In this document: piece after piece, positions 1 to 9,054 of the stretch
Layout: every line of letters begins with the position of its first letter
How positions within the stretch are numbered: the first letter of the stretch is position 1
From: G025836975 sp040391135
GTDB taxonomy: Bacteria; Pseudomonadota; Gammaproteobacteria; Burkholderiales; Burkholderiaceae_B
Reading direction: 5' to 3'
DNA: 64,000 nt
Assembly: GCA_040391135.1 (NCBI GenBank)
Contig: JBEBYL010000001.1
Coordinates: forward strand, 186,001 to 250,000
Notes under the pieces: model-generated
Told to the model about the DNA's origin: nothing
Database searches by the model: none
Seen by the model: only the letters and a program-made list of their open reading frames with translations
Program-made: the position numbers and the translations under genes

Positions 1-975
1 GACGCTGTCGATGTTTTCCTTCAATTGGTCGAGCCGGGTTGCGCCTATCAGGTTGCTGGTGACAAAAGGCTGTTGGTTCACAAACGCCAGGGCCATGGTG
101 GCGGGCGACAGGCCCTGGTCGCGTGCCAACTGCACATACTCGGCGGTGGCGCGTTCGGCCTGAGGCGAAGAGTAGCGGACGAAACGCGTGAATAGCGTCA
201 TGCGCGCGCCTTCTGGGCGGGCACCGTTCACGTACTTGCCTGCCAGCACACCCATGCCCAATGGCGAATACGCCAGCAGCCCCACCCCTTCCAGGTGGCT
301 GAATTCCGACAGGCCGTTCTCGTAGATGCGGTTAAGCAGATTGTAGGGATTTTGAATGGAAACGATGCGGGGTAGCTTACGCGTTTCGGCAAGCTTCAGA
401 TATTGCGCCACGCCCCAAGGCGTTTCGTTCGATACCCCGATATGGCGCACCTTGCCGGCTTTGACGAAGTCTTGCAGCACCTCCAGGGTTTCCTCGATGG
501 GCACCGTGTAGGCGTCGTCTTTCCAGGGATAGTGGGGGCGGCCGAATGTGGTTGTGGTGCGATCCGGCCAATGCAATTGGTAAAGGTCAAGATAATCGGT
601 TTGCAGGCGCTTCAAGCTGGCGTCCAGCGCTTCGGTCATGTTCTTGCGGTCCAGATGCGTCTGGCCGCCACGGATATGGCCGGGGCGTTTCGGGTCGGTG
701 GCGGGGCCCGAGACCTTGCTGGTCAGCACGATGTCCTTGCGTCGTCCCGTCTTGGCCAGCCAGGTGCCAATATACGTTTCCGTACGGCCTTGTGTTTCCG
801 GCTTTGGGGGCACGGGATACATTTCGGCTGCATCCACCAGGTTCACCCCTTGCGACAGGGCGTAGTCGATTTGCTGGTGAGCTTCGGACTCGGTGTTCTG
901 CTCGCCCCAGGTCATGGTGCCCAGGCCGATCAGGCTGACGTCAAGATCCGTGTGGCCAAGTTTGCGGTATTTCAA
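1..975 (-). CDS. Aldo/keto reductase, Tas-like (3' end cut by window edge)
   Basis: Reverse-strand reading gives about 325 residues running off the left edge. This is close to the usual length of about 345 for the Tas/YajO branch of NADPH-dependent aldo/keto reductases, so only the last 20 or so residues are missing. The AKR catalytic tetrad is visible at D48, Y53 (DAAEMY), K87 and H135 (YQLHWPD). The protein begins with the typical KYRKLGHTDL strand. I place the start at a TTG at 975 because the family normally begins there; a second in-frame TTG lies 30 bases upstream, and no ATG fits. The substrate cannot be told from sequence. It is probably a monocistronic gene separate from the operon that ends at 1184, since a terminator lies between them. 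Confidence 0.85.
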   Translation of the reverse strand, partial: MKYRKLGHTDLDVSLIGLGTMTWGEQNTESEAHQQIDYALSQGVNLVDAAEMYPVPPKPETQGRTETYIGTWLAKTGRRKDIVLTSKVSGPATDPKRPGHIRGGQTHLDRKNMTEALDASLKRLQTDYLDLYQLHWPDRTTTTFGRPHYPWKDDAYTVPIEETLEVLQDFVKAGKVRHIGVSNETPWGVAQYLKLAETRKLPRIVSIQNPYNLLNRIYENGLSEFSHLEGVGLLAYSPLGMGVLAGKYVNGARPEGARMTLFTRFVRYSSPQAERATAEYVQLARDQGLSPATMALAFVNQQPFVTSNLIGATRLDQLKENIDSV

Positions 976-1100
976 TGTGCGCTCCGACGGTATGGTTTCA
1001 GGCAAGGCCGGCTGGCAGGCCGGCGATGAAATCGATGTTAACACCGCGGTCGAATGCACAGTGCCTGCTTTAAGCTTTTTACCCTATCGTAATAGGCAAT

Positions 1101-1143
1101 GAAAAGCAGCCCGAAGTTTGGATCTTGTCCAACTTTGGGCTGC
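1101..1143 (-). terminator. Rho-independent terminator after the 1184-8875 operon
   Basis: The arms GCAGCCCGAAGTTTGG and CCAACTTTGGGCTGC pair almost perfectly around a short loop. Read on the minus strand the hairpin is followed by TTTT, as expected for an intrinsic terminator of the minus-strand operon. The rest of 976-1183 shows no gene; it should also hold the promoter of the aldo/keto reductase, which I could not pick out. Confidence 0.75.
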
Positions 1144-1183
1144 GGTTTACGCATGCAAAGGCTAGTTTCGACTTGCGGGGAGG

Positions 1184-2170
1184 TTATTCGATCTTGATTC
1201 CCGCGCGATCGATAACTCCGGTCCATTTTTTTACTTCGGCATTGACCAGGGTCTTGAACTCGGCGGGAGAGCTTGCCACGATCTCTACACCTTGCTTGCC
1301 GAATTTTTCGATCACATCTTGCTCTTGCAGCATCTTTACCATGCCTGCGTTCACCTTCTTTATGATGTCGGGAGGCGTGCCGGCCGGTGCCTGCATGCCG
1401 AACCAGACGGATACTTCGTACCCCGGTACGCCGGCTTCGGCCACGGTTGGCACATTGGGCAGCAGGGCGGCTCGTTTGGTGCCGGTGGCCGCCAAGGCGT
1501 TGAGCTTGCCCGCCGTGATATTGGGGTAGACATTCGGTAGGTTGTCGAACAAGACATCGATGTCGCCGGCCAGAAGCGCTGTGACGGCGGGGGCGCTGCC
1601 TTTATACGGGATGTGCGTCATCTTCGTGCCGGTTAACTCCAGGAACAGCTCCATCGACAGATGGTTCGATGATCCGGATCCCGTGGAGCCATAGTTGATC
1701 TCGCCCGGATGGGCCTTGGCGTAGTCGATGAGCTCTTTGACGCTCTTGAACTTTGAGTCGGCCCGTACAGTAAGAATGTTCTGCGTGCTGCCCGCCCAGA
1801 TAACGGGTTCAAAGTCTTTGAGCGCGTCGTAAGGCATCTTGGCACGATAGAGTCCCGGCAGCGCCGAGAAGGGCAGCGGTGTGATCAGCAAGGTATAGCC
1901 GTCCGGCTTGGACTGGGCGACCGCCGTGTTGCCGATCAGCGTATTTCCACCGGGCTTGTTCTCGACCACCACGGATTGCTTCCATGCTTTCGTCAGATAC
2001 TCGCTGGCCGTTCTGGCCAGCGTGTCATTGAATCCCCCCGGTGTATAGGGCACGACGATCCGTACAGGCTTGTCGGGATAGGATTCGGCTGCGTTTGCCG
2101 CCGATGCGGCAGTCGATGCCAGGGCCAGGCTCATCCCGCCCAGCAATAAGGCTAATTTGCTTATGTTCAT
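1184..2170 (-). CDS. Tripartite tricarboxylate transporter substrate-binding protein (Bug/TctC family)
   Basis: A 328-residue periplasmic binding protein. It has an N-terminal signal peptide (hydrophobic stretch about residues 5-25, with an ASAANA-type cleavage region), then the Bug-family opening YPDKPVRIVVPYTPGG, the ENKPGGN loop and the PDGYTLL strand that mark TctC proteins. Members bind small carboxylates such as citrate, malate, nicotinate or aromatic acids. No TctA or TctB membrane partner is adjacent, so it is an orphan receptor that must borrow a membrane pair, for example the one at 58637-60634. It is the last gene of a minus-strand operon of acid-oxidising enzymes, so it probably binds the hydroxy-acid that operon degrades. 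A GAGGAGAC ribosome-binding site precedes the ATG. Confidence 0.93.
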   Translation of the reverse strand: MNISKLALLLGGMSLALASTAASAANAAESYPDKPVRIVVPYTPGGFNDTLARTASEYLTKAWKQSVVVENKPGGNTLIGNTAVAQSKPDGYTLLITPLPFSALPGLYRAKMPYDALKDFEPVIWAGSTQNILTVRADSKFKSVKELIDYAKAHPGEINYGSTGSGSSNHLSMELFLELTGTKMTHIPYKGSAPAVTALLAGDIDVLFDNLPNVYPNITAGKLNALAATGTKRAALLPNVPTVAEAGVPGYEVSVWFGMQAPAGTPPDIIKKVNAGMVKMLQEQDVIEKFGKQGVEIVASSPAEFKTLVNAEVKKWTGVIDRAGIKIE

Positions 2171-2208
2171 GCTTGTCTCCTCGGCCCTGTGGGCCGTGTG
2201 TTATTGAA

Positions 2209-3357
2209 CTAGAACTTCACGACATATCCCGGTCCGTCGATTACCGGGAAATCTTTGAATATGGACTCATCCACCTCCACGCCCAGGCCAGGGCCGGACG
2301 GTGGCTCCACGCAGCCATCCTGGCCGATAGAAAATGTGGCGCCGAACATATCGCGGAACGGATTGAAGTGCGAGACGCAGGCTTCAAAATATCCGGCGTT
2401 CTCCGTCGCTGCGAGGAAATGCAGGGTGGCTGCATGGTTCAGCCCAGTTGCCGAACTATGTGCATTGATAGGTATACGGAAGGCCGAAGCCATGGCGGCG
2501 ATCCGGACGGCCTCGGTAATGCCGCCTGTCTTGGACAGATCCGGCTGCCAGACTTGTACGGCGCCGGCCTCGAGCATCTGGGCGAACTCGAAGCGCATGA
2601 AGTGGTTTTCTCCCGCGGCCAAGGGCACAAGCGGAGTGATCTTGGCGGCTTCGCGATAGGAAGCGAAGTCGTTGCATGCGAACGGCTCTTCCAGCCATCC
2701 GGCCTGGATGTCCGCCAGCACGGGCAATACGCGCCGGGCATGTGCAATGGTATAGGCGGTATTGGCATCCGTCAGTATGTCGATATCGTCGCCTAGCGCT
2801 TTCCTTACGTGCAAACAACGGGCAATGTCATCCTTGACCGTATCGCCAATACGTAGCTTGACGGCCCGATAACCTTGATCGACATACGATTGAGCCTCTT
2901 CCGCCAGCGCCTGCGCCGGCTGGTAGCCCAAGGCGATGCCGCCTGCATAGGCGGGCAGCCGCTTGCGCGAACCTCCCAGCAATTCATACAGCGGCATATT
3001 GGCGGCCTTGCCTCGGATGTCCCACAAGGCCATATCGATGCCTGATAGCGCCAGGGCTGCGCCGGCGCCCAGGCCATGGCTGGAAAATTGCATGCGGTGC
3101 ACACGCTGCCAGGCGCCCACAACATCAGTCGCGGACGTCCCGACGAGCAGGGGCGACAGGGTGTTGTGGATATGGCTGACAATCGCTCCGGGACTGCGGC
3201 CTGGATGTGATTCGCCATAGCCCGTGATGCCCTCTGAGGTCTCGACGCGAACGACGATGGCATCGCGCTTCAGGGTACTGCCCACGCCCATGGTTACCGT
3301 CTTGCCCTCGGGCAGGCGATAGGAAAGGGGAATGGCGGTGATGCGGGTGATTTTCAT
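2209..3357 (-). CDS. Mandelate racemase / muconate lactonizing enzyme family protein (sugar-acid dehydratase-like)
   Basis: A 382-residue enolase-superfamily protein. It has an N-terminal capping domain (about 1-130) and a barrel with K167-x-R169 at the end of strand 2, metal ligands D197 (TDAN), E223/E224 (LEEP) and E250 (AGEN), and a D273 / H300 pair (QPDLSKTGG, NAHSS). The Asp-His dyad places it in the mandelate-racemase subgroup, whose members abstract the alpha proton of 2-hydroxy acids; most are acid-sugar dehydratases or racemases. Its start overlaps the upstream dehydrogenase stop (ATGA), showing translational coupling. An AAGGAG site lies 7 bases upstream of the ATG. The true substrate is unknown; a hydroxy-dicarboxylate or aldarate fits the neighbours. 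Confidence 0.9.
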   Translation of the reverse strand: MKITRITAIPLSYRLPEGKTVTMGVGSTLKRDAIVVRVETSEGITGYGESHPGRSPGAIVSHIHNTLSPLLVGTSATDVVGAWQRVHRMQFSSHGLGAGAALALSGIDMALWDIRGKAANMPLYELLGGSRKRLPAYAGGIALGYQPAQALAEEAQSYVDQGYRAVKLRIGDTVKDDIARCLHVRKALGDDIDILTDANTAYTIAHARRVLPVLADIQAGWLEEPFACNDFASYREAAKITPLVPLAAGENHFMRFEFAQMLEAGAVQVWQPDLSKTGGITEAVRIAAMASAFRIPINAHSSATGLNHAATLHFLAATENAGYFEACVSHFNPFRDMFGATFSIGQDGCVEPPSGPGLGVEVDESIFKDFPVIDGPGYVVKF

Positions 3358-4352
3358 TGAGTCTCCTTATTTTCGTAGCATGCGCGATTGACGACATTGT
3401 CCGGCCGCTCGCCACGGATGAGCGCCAACTGGGCCTTCACGGCCATAAGGCCCATGGCAAGCTCCGCATCCTGGGTGGTGCCGGCAAGGTGGGGGGTGAG
3501 GGCAACACGTGGGTGATTGCGAAGCCGGCTGTCCATAGGCAGGGGCTGGGTGGTGAATACGTCCAGCGCCGCGCCCCCGATGTGGCCGGCCTCCAGTGCA
3601 TCGATCAGATCCGGTTCATTGATCACCGCGCCTCGGGCCACATTGACCAGGACCAGGCCGGGCTTCGCCCGCGACAGGACCTTGCGATTGACCATGCCCT
3701 GCGTGTGTTCGGTAAGCGGGCAGGCCAGCACAATGAAGTCGCTGGACTCGAATAATTCATCCAGCCCTGTGGAGCGGATGCCTTCAGGCAGGCGCGAGGG
3801 ACTGCGCGTATAGGCCGCCACGCGCATGTCGAATCCCCCCGCGGCGATCTGGGCAATGCGGTGGCCGATAGCGCCGAACCCCACGATGCCCAACGCCCGT
3901 CCGCGCAGTTCGGATGTCGTGGCAGCGGCGGTCTTGCGCGCGTTCCAATTTCCTTGCCGTACCTGATCGTCAAAGAATCGGAAGCGGCGCGCGCTTTCCA
4001 GCATGGCGGTGATGGCATATTCGGCGACCGCATTGGCATTGACCGCGGGTGTGTTCGCAACGGGTACGCCATGCTGTGTTGCGCTGTCCACCGGAATGAA
4101 GTCCAGGCCAACGCCGTGGCGCACAATACCGCGCAATGCGTTGGGGCCTTCAAGCAAATCCGCGGGCAACTGCCGCCGCACGATCAGCCCTTGCGCATCC
4201 TGCACCTCGATGCGAAGCGCTTGTATGGCTTCCTGGGCCCCAAGGCTGACGTCCAGGATGGTTACCGTCGCGCTCTCGGCCAGCATTGCGTGCGCCGTGG
4301 GGTGAATAGCGTCGGTGAGGACGACCTTGGGCAGGGTATTAATGGGGTTCAT
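3354..4352 (-). CDS. D-2-hydroxyacid dehydrogenase family protein with altered active site
   Basis: A 332-residue NAD-dependent D-isomer-specific hydroxyacid dehydrogenase. The nucleotide-binding motif GFGAIG is at 158-163, the catalytic Arg is R240 (NVARGAVI) and the catalytic His is H288 (TPHLAG). The usual catalytic Glu, normally found in a DVFxxEP motif, is replaced: the gene reads DVFTTQP, so Q269 stands where Glu orients the histidine. The codon is clearly CAG. The protein is otherwise full length and undamaged. It overlaps the next gene by ATGA. The expected reaction is interconversion of a 2-oxo acid and a D-2-hydroxy acid, but the missing Glu may change the rate or the chemistry. Confidence 0.9.
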   Translation of the reverse strand: MNPINTLPKVVLTDAIHPTAHAMLAESATVTILDVSLGAQEAIQALRIEVQDAQGLIVRRQLPADLLEGPNALRGIVRHGVGLDFIPVDSATQHGVPVANTPAVNANAVAEYAITAMLESARRFRFFDDQVRQGNWNARKTAAATTSELRGRALGIVGFGAIGHRIAQIAAGGFDMRVAAYTRSPSRLPEGIRSTGLDELFESSDFIVLACPLTEHTQGMVNRKVLSRAKPGLVLVNVARGAVINEPDLIDALEAGHIGGAALDVFTTQPLPMDSRLRNHPRVALTPHLAGTTQDAELAMGLMAVKAQLALIRGERPDNVVNRACYENKETQ

Positions 4353-4392
4353 GGCTATTTCGGCTGCCTTGTTATGTATGCGGTCATGGCGC

Positions 4393-5463
4393 TTATTTTA
4401 TGTAGCCCAGAATCTGGGCAGTAAAGGTTTCGGTGCTTGCTCGTCCACCCAGATCCGGCGTTACCTGCCGATCGGGCGCCGATAGCGCCGCCTCGATCGC
4501 CTGCATTATCGTGGTTGCGGCCTTGCCTTCGCCCAGATGTTCCAGCATCATGGCCGCCGACCAGATTTGCCCGATCGGGTTGGCGATGCCCTGGCCTGCG
4601 ATGTCGGGCGCAGAACCATGAACGGGCTCGAACATAGAGGGATGCTTGCGTTCCGGGTTGATGTTCGCGCTGGGCGCTACCGCTATGGTTCCGGTTACTC
4701 CAGGGCCAAGGTCAGACAGGATGTCGCCGAAAAGATTGGATCCGACCACCACATCAAAACGTTCGGGTGACATGACAAAGCGCGCGGCCAGTATGTCGAT
4801 GTGATATTGGTCGGTGGCGATATCGGGGTATTGGGCCGATATCGCGGCAAATCGCTCATCCCAGAAAGGCATGGAGTGATAGATGCCGTTGGACTTGGTT
4901 GCAGAGGTAACGTGTTTGCGCCCTAGGCCTTTTGCCAGGTCAAAAGCGTACCGGAGAATACGGTCGGTGCCTCGGCGTGTGAAGATGGCTTCCTGGGTGA
5001 CGAACTCGTGTTCTGTCCCCGCGAACATACGTCCGCCGACCTGAGAATACTCGCCTTCCGTGTTCTCGCGGACAATCCAGAAATTGATCTTTCGTTCATG
5101 TGCATTCGCAAGCGGGCAGGGCACGCCGGGAAGCAACCGTACTGGACGCAGGTTTACGTATTGGTCGAACTCCCGGCGTATGGGAATCAGCAGGTTCCAC
5201 AGTGAAATGTGGTCCGGAACTCCTGGGAAGCCAACCGCGCCGAGAAAAATGGCATCGCTGTCGCGCAGCCGGTCAATGCCATCATCGGGCATCATTTTTC
5301 CTGTGGCTTTATACGTTTCGCAGCTCCAGTCGTAGTGCTTGTACCGGAGTCCGAAACCGTGCAGCCGGCTTACGGCGTCCAGTACGCGCAAGCCCGCGGG
5401 AACGACTTCTTTACCGATGCCGTCGCCTGGGATTACCGAGATGGTATAGGTGTTCTTGGACAT
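4393..5463 (-). CDS. Tartrate / D-malate dehydrogenase-like beta-decarboxylating dehydrogenase
   Basis: A 356-residue isocitrate/isopropylmalate dehydrogenase-family enzyme. The start PGDGIGKEV, the metal-site segment SNLFGDILSDLGP and the ending EPVHGSAPDIAGQGIANP closely recall tartrate dehydrogenase TtuC and D-malate dehydrogenase DmlA. Those enzymes oxidise and decarboxylate tartrate, D-malate or 3-isopropylmalate with NAD, Mg/Mn and K+. A longer open frame runs upstream to 5586, but its N-terminus does not resemble the family and overlaps the neighbouring gene. The ATG at 5463, preceded by GAAGGTC, is therefore chosen. Its presence next to a mandelate-racemase-type enzyme and a GarR-like reductase supports hydroxy-dicarboxylate catabolism. 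Confidence 0.9.
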   Translation of the reverse strand: MSKNTYTISVIPGDGIGKEVVPAGLRVLDAVSRLHGFGLRYKHYDWSCETYKATGKMMPDDGIDRLRDSDAIFLGAVGFPGVPDHISLWNLLIPIRREFDQYVNLRPVRLLPGVPCPLANAHERKINFWIVRENTEGEYSQVGGRMFAGTEHEFVTQEAIFTRRGTDRILRYAFDLAKGLGRKHVTSATKSNGIYHSMPFWDERFAAISAQYPDIATDQYHIDILAARFVMSPERFDVVVGSNLFGDILSDLGPGVTGTIAVAPSANINPERKHPSMFEPVHGSAPDIAGQGIANPIGQIWSAAMMLEHLGEGKAATTIMQAIEAALSAPDRQVTPDLGGRASTETFTAQILGYIK

Positions 5464-5476
5464 GTTTGACCTTCGG

Positions 5477-6379
5477 TTATCGGCCGGCGGCGGTGGCCGG
5501 CTTGGAAAGATGATCAATAAGCACAGGCACGGGCGATTGGTCGAGTCCGGCCTGTGCCGCCTGGGCATACAGATCTTTGATTGCAAGAGCCAGGGCGCCT
5601 TGGGAGCCCTGTTCTTCCGCCATGGTGCAGTAATAGCCCATGTCCTTCAAGGCATTGGACATTGAAAAGCGGAAACCCGAAGGATCTTCCGACTCAATAT
5701 AAGGCCGCAAGCGATTCAGCACGACCCCCCCGCCCCCACCCGCAGCCAGGATGTCGCAGAAGGTTTGCGGATCTGTGCCGGTTTGGCGGGCGCATGCCGA
5801 CGCTTCGGCCAGCACGGCCGAGAAGCCCAGCGACACATAATTGTGCAGCAGCTTCATCTGATGGCCGGAGCCCACGCCGCCCGCATAGGCGATGTTTTCG
5901 GCGTAGCTCTGAAGGACAGGCAGGCAATCTTCGAAGACCTTGCGGTCACCGCCCACGATCAGATTCAAGCGCCCCTCGGCTGCCTCTTTCGGCGTGCGCG
6001 TCATGGGGGCGTCCAGGAACCGTCCGCCGGTTTCCTGGACCGCTTTGGCAATTTTAAGGGTCGACGATGGTATGGCGGTAGAGCAGTCGATGACCGTGCT
6101 GCCCTGCCTCAAGCCTTCCAGCACGCCGCCCTTTTGGAAGAGCACTTCTTCCACCTGGGGCGAGCCGGTTACGCAGAGGATGAGTATATCGACCTGGGCG
6201 GCCAGGTCGGAGGCCCGCTGGCTGGTCTTTGCTCCAGCTGCCAGCAGCTTGTCCACCGGCTGGTTGCCCGGATGATTGAGCATGGTCAATGGGAAGCCGT
6301 TGCGCAACAGGCTGGCGGCGATGCCCGATCCCATCAGCCCGACGCCGATCAGGCCGATATGTGGCTTTTGTTCTGTCAT
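5477..6379 (-). CDS. NAD(P)-dependent 3-hydroxyacid dehydrogenase (GarR / 3-hydroxyisobutyrate dehydrogenase family)
   Basis: A 300-residue beta-hydroxyacid dehydrogenase. It has a Rossmann start GLIGVGLMG at 9-17, the DCST substrate-binding segment near 98-101 and catalytic Lys K176 in GSGHQMKLLHN. The family includes tartronate-semialdehyde reductase (GarR/GlxR) and 3-hydroxyisobutyrate dehydrogenase. In an operon with a tartrate-dehydrogenase-like enzyme, reduction of a semialdehyde to glycerate is a reasonable inference. The chosen ATG has an AGGAG site; a longer frame to 6517 overlaps the aldehyde dehydrogenase gene and is not supported. Confidence 0.9.
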   Translation of the reverse strand: MTEQKPHIGLIGVGLMGSGIAASLLRNGFPLTMLNHPGNQPVDKLLAAGAKTSQRASDLAAQVDILILCVTGSPQVEEVLFQKGGVLEGLRQGSTVIDCSTAIPSSTLKIAKAVQETGGRFLDAPMTRTPKEAAEGRLNLIVGGDRKVFEDCLPVLQSYAENIAYAGGVGSGHQMKLLHNYVSLGFSAVLAEASACARQTGTDPQTFCDILAAGGGGGVVLNRLRPYIESEDPSGFRFSMSNALKDMGYYCTMAEEQGSQGALALAIKDLYAQAAQAGLDQSPVPVLIDHLSKPATAAGR

Positions 6380-6410
6380 GAATGTGCTCCTGGAGTTAAG
6401 TCGGTTCTGT

Positions 6411-7871
6411 CTAGGGAGTGCCCAGACCGCCGGCGCAGATGTATTTGATCTCGACATAGTCATCCACGCCGTACTTGGATCCTTCTCGGCCGATGCCGGA
6501 TTCCTTGATGCCGCCAAAGGGCGCCAGCTCGGTCGAGATGATGCCTTCGTTCAGTCCCACGATGCCCGTTTCGAGCGCCTCCGCGACGCGCCATGCGCGG
6601 CTGTAGTCCGACGTGTAGAAGTAGGCGGCCAGTCCAAATGGGGTGTCGTTTGCCAGGTCGATGACTTCGCGCTCCGTGCTGAACCTTATCAGCGGAGCCA
6701 CCGGCCCGAAGGTTTCTTCCTGCATCAGCTTTGCCTGACGTGAAACATTCACAAGAATGGACGGTTCATAAAACAGGCCGCCCGATTTATGTGCGCGCCC
6801 GCCGATCAGCGCACTCGCTCCGCCGGCGATTGCGTCTTCTATATGTTCCTGTACTTTGTCGATTGCCGCTTGATCTATAAGCGGGCCCAGATCGACGTCC
6901 TCTTCCAAGCCATTGCCCACATGCAGCGCCAGCACCGCCTGCTTGAGACGTTCGGCGAATGCGTCGTAGACGCCTTCCTGGACAAAGATCCGGTTTGCAC
7001 ATACGCAAGTCTGGCCCGCATTCCGGAACTTGGAAGCCATGGCACCGGCCACGGCCAAATCGAGATCCGCATCGTCAAAGACAATGAAAGGCGCATTGCC
7101 GCCCAGCTCCATGGATATTTTCTTCATGGTGCCCGCGCATTGCCGCATCAGGTGCTTGCCCACGCTGGTTGACCCGGTGAAAGACAGCTTGCGCACGATG
7201 GGGTTGCTGGTCAGTTCCTCGCCCACAGTCCCGGAGTTGCCCGTGACCACGTTGAGTACGCCGGGCGGAATACCGGCTTCCTGCGCCAGCTCGGCCAGGG
7301 CGAGGGCGGAATAAGGCGTGGCGGTGGCAGGCTTGATGACGATGGTGCAGCCGGCCGCCAATGCGGCGCCCGCCTTGCGCGTGATCATCGCATTGGGAAA
7401 ATTCCATGGCGTGATGGCGGCGACCACGCCCACCGGTTGCTTGATGACGACGATGCGCCGATCGGATGCGGCTGCGGGAATGACGTCGCCATATACACGT
7501 TTTGCCTCTTCCGCAAACCATTCCAGGAATGACGCCCCATAGGCGATTTCGCCACGGGACTCTTTAAGGGGTTTCCCTTGTTCAAGGGTAAGCAGTCTGG
7601 CTAAATCTTCTTGATGCGCCATGCACAGGTCATACCAGCGCCGCATCAACTGTGCGCGCTGTTTGGCGGCCATGGCACGCCAGGCGGGCAAGGCGCGATT
7701 CGCCGATTCGATGGCGCGGCGCACATCCTGCTGCGTGAGCGAAGGCACCGTCCCAAGCACGGACTGGTCCGCGGGATTGGTGACTTGAATGGTTTGCCCA
7801 TTGGACGCGTCGGCCCATGCGCCATCTATATGGCATTGCTGGCGAAATAAGGAAGGTCTTTTCAAGTTCAT
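6411..7871 (-). CDS. gabD: NAD(P)-dependent succinate-semialdehyde dehydrogenase family protein
   Basis: A 486-residue aldehyde dehydrogenase with N157 (TPWNFPN), general base E255 (MELGGNAP) and nucleophile C289 (GQTCVCANR). The CVCANR context and overall sequence resemble GabD, which oxidises succinate semialdehyde to succinate, although related members use glutarate or 2-oxoglutarate semialdehyde. It overlaps the upstream hydroxyacid dehydrogenase by ATGA. It could also serve the aromatic operon at 35-41 kb, whose HpaI-like aldolase would release succinate semialdehyde, but it is not co-transcribed with that operon. Confidence 0.9.
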   Translation of the reverse strand: MNLKRPSLFRQQCHIDGAWADASNGQTIQVTNPADQSVLGTVPSLTQQDVRRAIESANRALPAWRAMAAKQRAQLMRRWYDLCMAHQEDLARLLTLEQGKPLKESRGEIAYGASFLEWFAEEAKRVYGDVIPAAASDRRIVVIKQPVGVVAAITPWNFPNAMITRKAGAALAAGCTIVIKPATATPYSALALAELAQEAGIPPGVLNVVTGNSGTVGEELTSNPIVRKLSFTGSTSVGKHLMRQCAGTMKKISMELGGNAPFIVFDDADLDLAVAGAMASKFRNAGQTCVCANRIFVQEGVYDAFAERLKQAVLALHVGNGLEEDVDLGPLIDQAAIDKVQEHIEDAIAGGASALIGGRAHKSGGLFYEPSILVNVSRQAKLMQEETFGPVAPLIRFSTEREVIDLANDTPFGLAAYFYTSDYSRAWRVAEALETGIVGLNEGIISTELAPFGGIKESGIGREGSKYGVDDYVEIKYICAGGLGTP

Positions 7872-8875
7872 CGGACGGTCTCTTGAGGGCGTGTGGAATT
7901 AATGGGGTCAAGCAAATTTGCCGGAATGGAACCTTGATAAAGGGCATCCAGTCCGTCCACCAGCAGCCAGCCCATGGCGTTGCGCGCTTCTTTTGTGGCG
8001 CTGCCGATGTGCGGCGAGAGGAACACGTTGTCGAGCCCACGGTAGCGCGGGTCGATGTTGGGCTCATTGGCGAACACATCCAGGCCCGCCGCAAAGAGGC
8101 GGCCGGTTGACAACGCATGGATCAAGGCTTCGTCGTTCACCAGCTCGCCACGCGATATATTTACCAGCACCGCGCTCGATGGCAGAAGCGCGATGCGCGC
8201 GGCGTCGATAATGCCTTTCAATTGGGGAGAACCGGGTACGGCGATCACGAGTACGTCGGCCACCCGCAGCGCTTCATCAAGCTCAGCATGGTAGATGGCG
8301 TTGGCCGCCTGCTCCCGCGGCAGGGAGCGCCGATTGTGGTAATGGATTTCCATACCGAAAGCCCGGGCCCGCAAGGCGATCTCCCGCCCGATACGGCCCA
8401 TGCCAAATATCACAACACGTTTTCCTTTCAGGCCTATACCCAGCAATTGGGTGGGGCTCCATCCCGTCCAACCGCCGCTGCGCACCATGCGGTCTGCTTC
8501 ATAACCTCGGCGGCAGGCGTTGAGCATCAACATCATGGCGATCTCGGCGCAGGCATCGCTCAGTACATCCGGCGTATGCAATACACCGATGCCCAATTCC
8601 CGGGCCACTTCCATATTGATGTGGTCGTACCCTACCGAGAGCGTCGCCACATAGCGCAAGGCGGGAGAGAGCCGCCGCAGAACGTCCTCATTGATTTGTT
8701 CGGTAGCGCTGGCCAGCAATACCTGGCAATCTTGCGCGGCATGCACGATCTGGCCAGGCGTCAGGATGCTGTCATCCTCGTTGACGTGTAGCTCATAACG
8801 CGACCGCAAAGCCGCTTCCACACTTTCTGTGAGCCGGCGGCACAGATATGCCTTGGGTTTTCTCGCGTTTTCCAT
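7868..8875 (-). CDS. D-2-hydroxyacid dehydrogenase (glyoxylate / hydroxypyruvate reductase type)
   Basis: A 335-residue NAD(P)-dependent dehydrogenase with an intact catalytic set: GMGRIG at 158-163, R242 (ISRGELV), E271 (DVFANEP) and H289 (SPHIG). The ANEP segment and overall form match the GyaR/GhrB glyoxylate-hydroxypyruvate reductase branch. It is the first gene of the operon running down to 1184, with a strong AGGAATAGGAG site before the ATG and a sigma-70-like promoter upstream. Together with the GarR-like reductase it would feed C3 or C2 acids into glycerate metabolism. Confidence 0.9.
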   Translation of the reverse strand: MENARKPKAYLCRRLTESVEAALRSRYELHVNEDDSILTPGQIVHAAQDCQVLLASATEQINEDVLRRLSPALRYVATLSVGYDHINMEVARELGIGVLHTPDVLSDACAEIAMMLMLNACRRGYEADRMVRSGGWTGWSPTQLLGIGLKGKRVVIFGMGRIGREIALRARAFGMEIHYHNRRSLPREQAANAIYHAELDEALRVADVLVIAVPGSPQLKGIIDAARIALLPSSAVLVNISRGELVNDEALIHALSTGRLFAAGLDVFANEPNIDPRYRGLDNVFLSPHIGSATKEARNAMGWLLVDGLDALYQGSIPANLLDPINSTRPQETVR

Positions 8876-8901
8876 CTCCTATTCCTCTTGTGATTTTTTA
8901 G

Positions 8902-8955
8902 TACTATCAATTCATATGACAAATTTGTCAAGAAATTCTTAAACTGATAGTATTC
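8902..8955. promoter_or_regulatory. Divergent promoter with paired operator for the GntR regulator
   Basis: On the minus strand TTGACA (8926-8931) and GATAGT (8903-8908) are 17 bases apart, a good sigma-70 spacing for the 8875-1184 operon. The segment TATGAATTGATAGTA (8902-8916, minus) covers the -10 element, and a related inverted copy, CTGATAGTATTC, lies at 8944-8955. The same 15-mer recurs at 11162-11176 before a second catabolic gene. This strongly suggests the operator of the adjacent GntR protein, placed to block transcription. Confidence 0.6.
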
Positions 8956-9054
8956 ACCTTGTTCCCCAAGGAGAATACTCTTGGGCGAGCGGCTGGGAGC
9001 CAATGTTGGTTTCCCGCCGGCGGGCTAGAAGGATCAAAGGGCGGCCGTTGAGTG

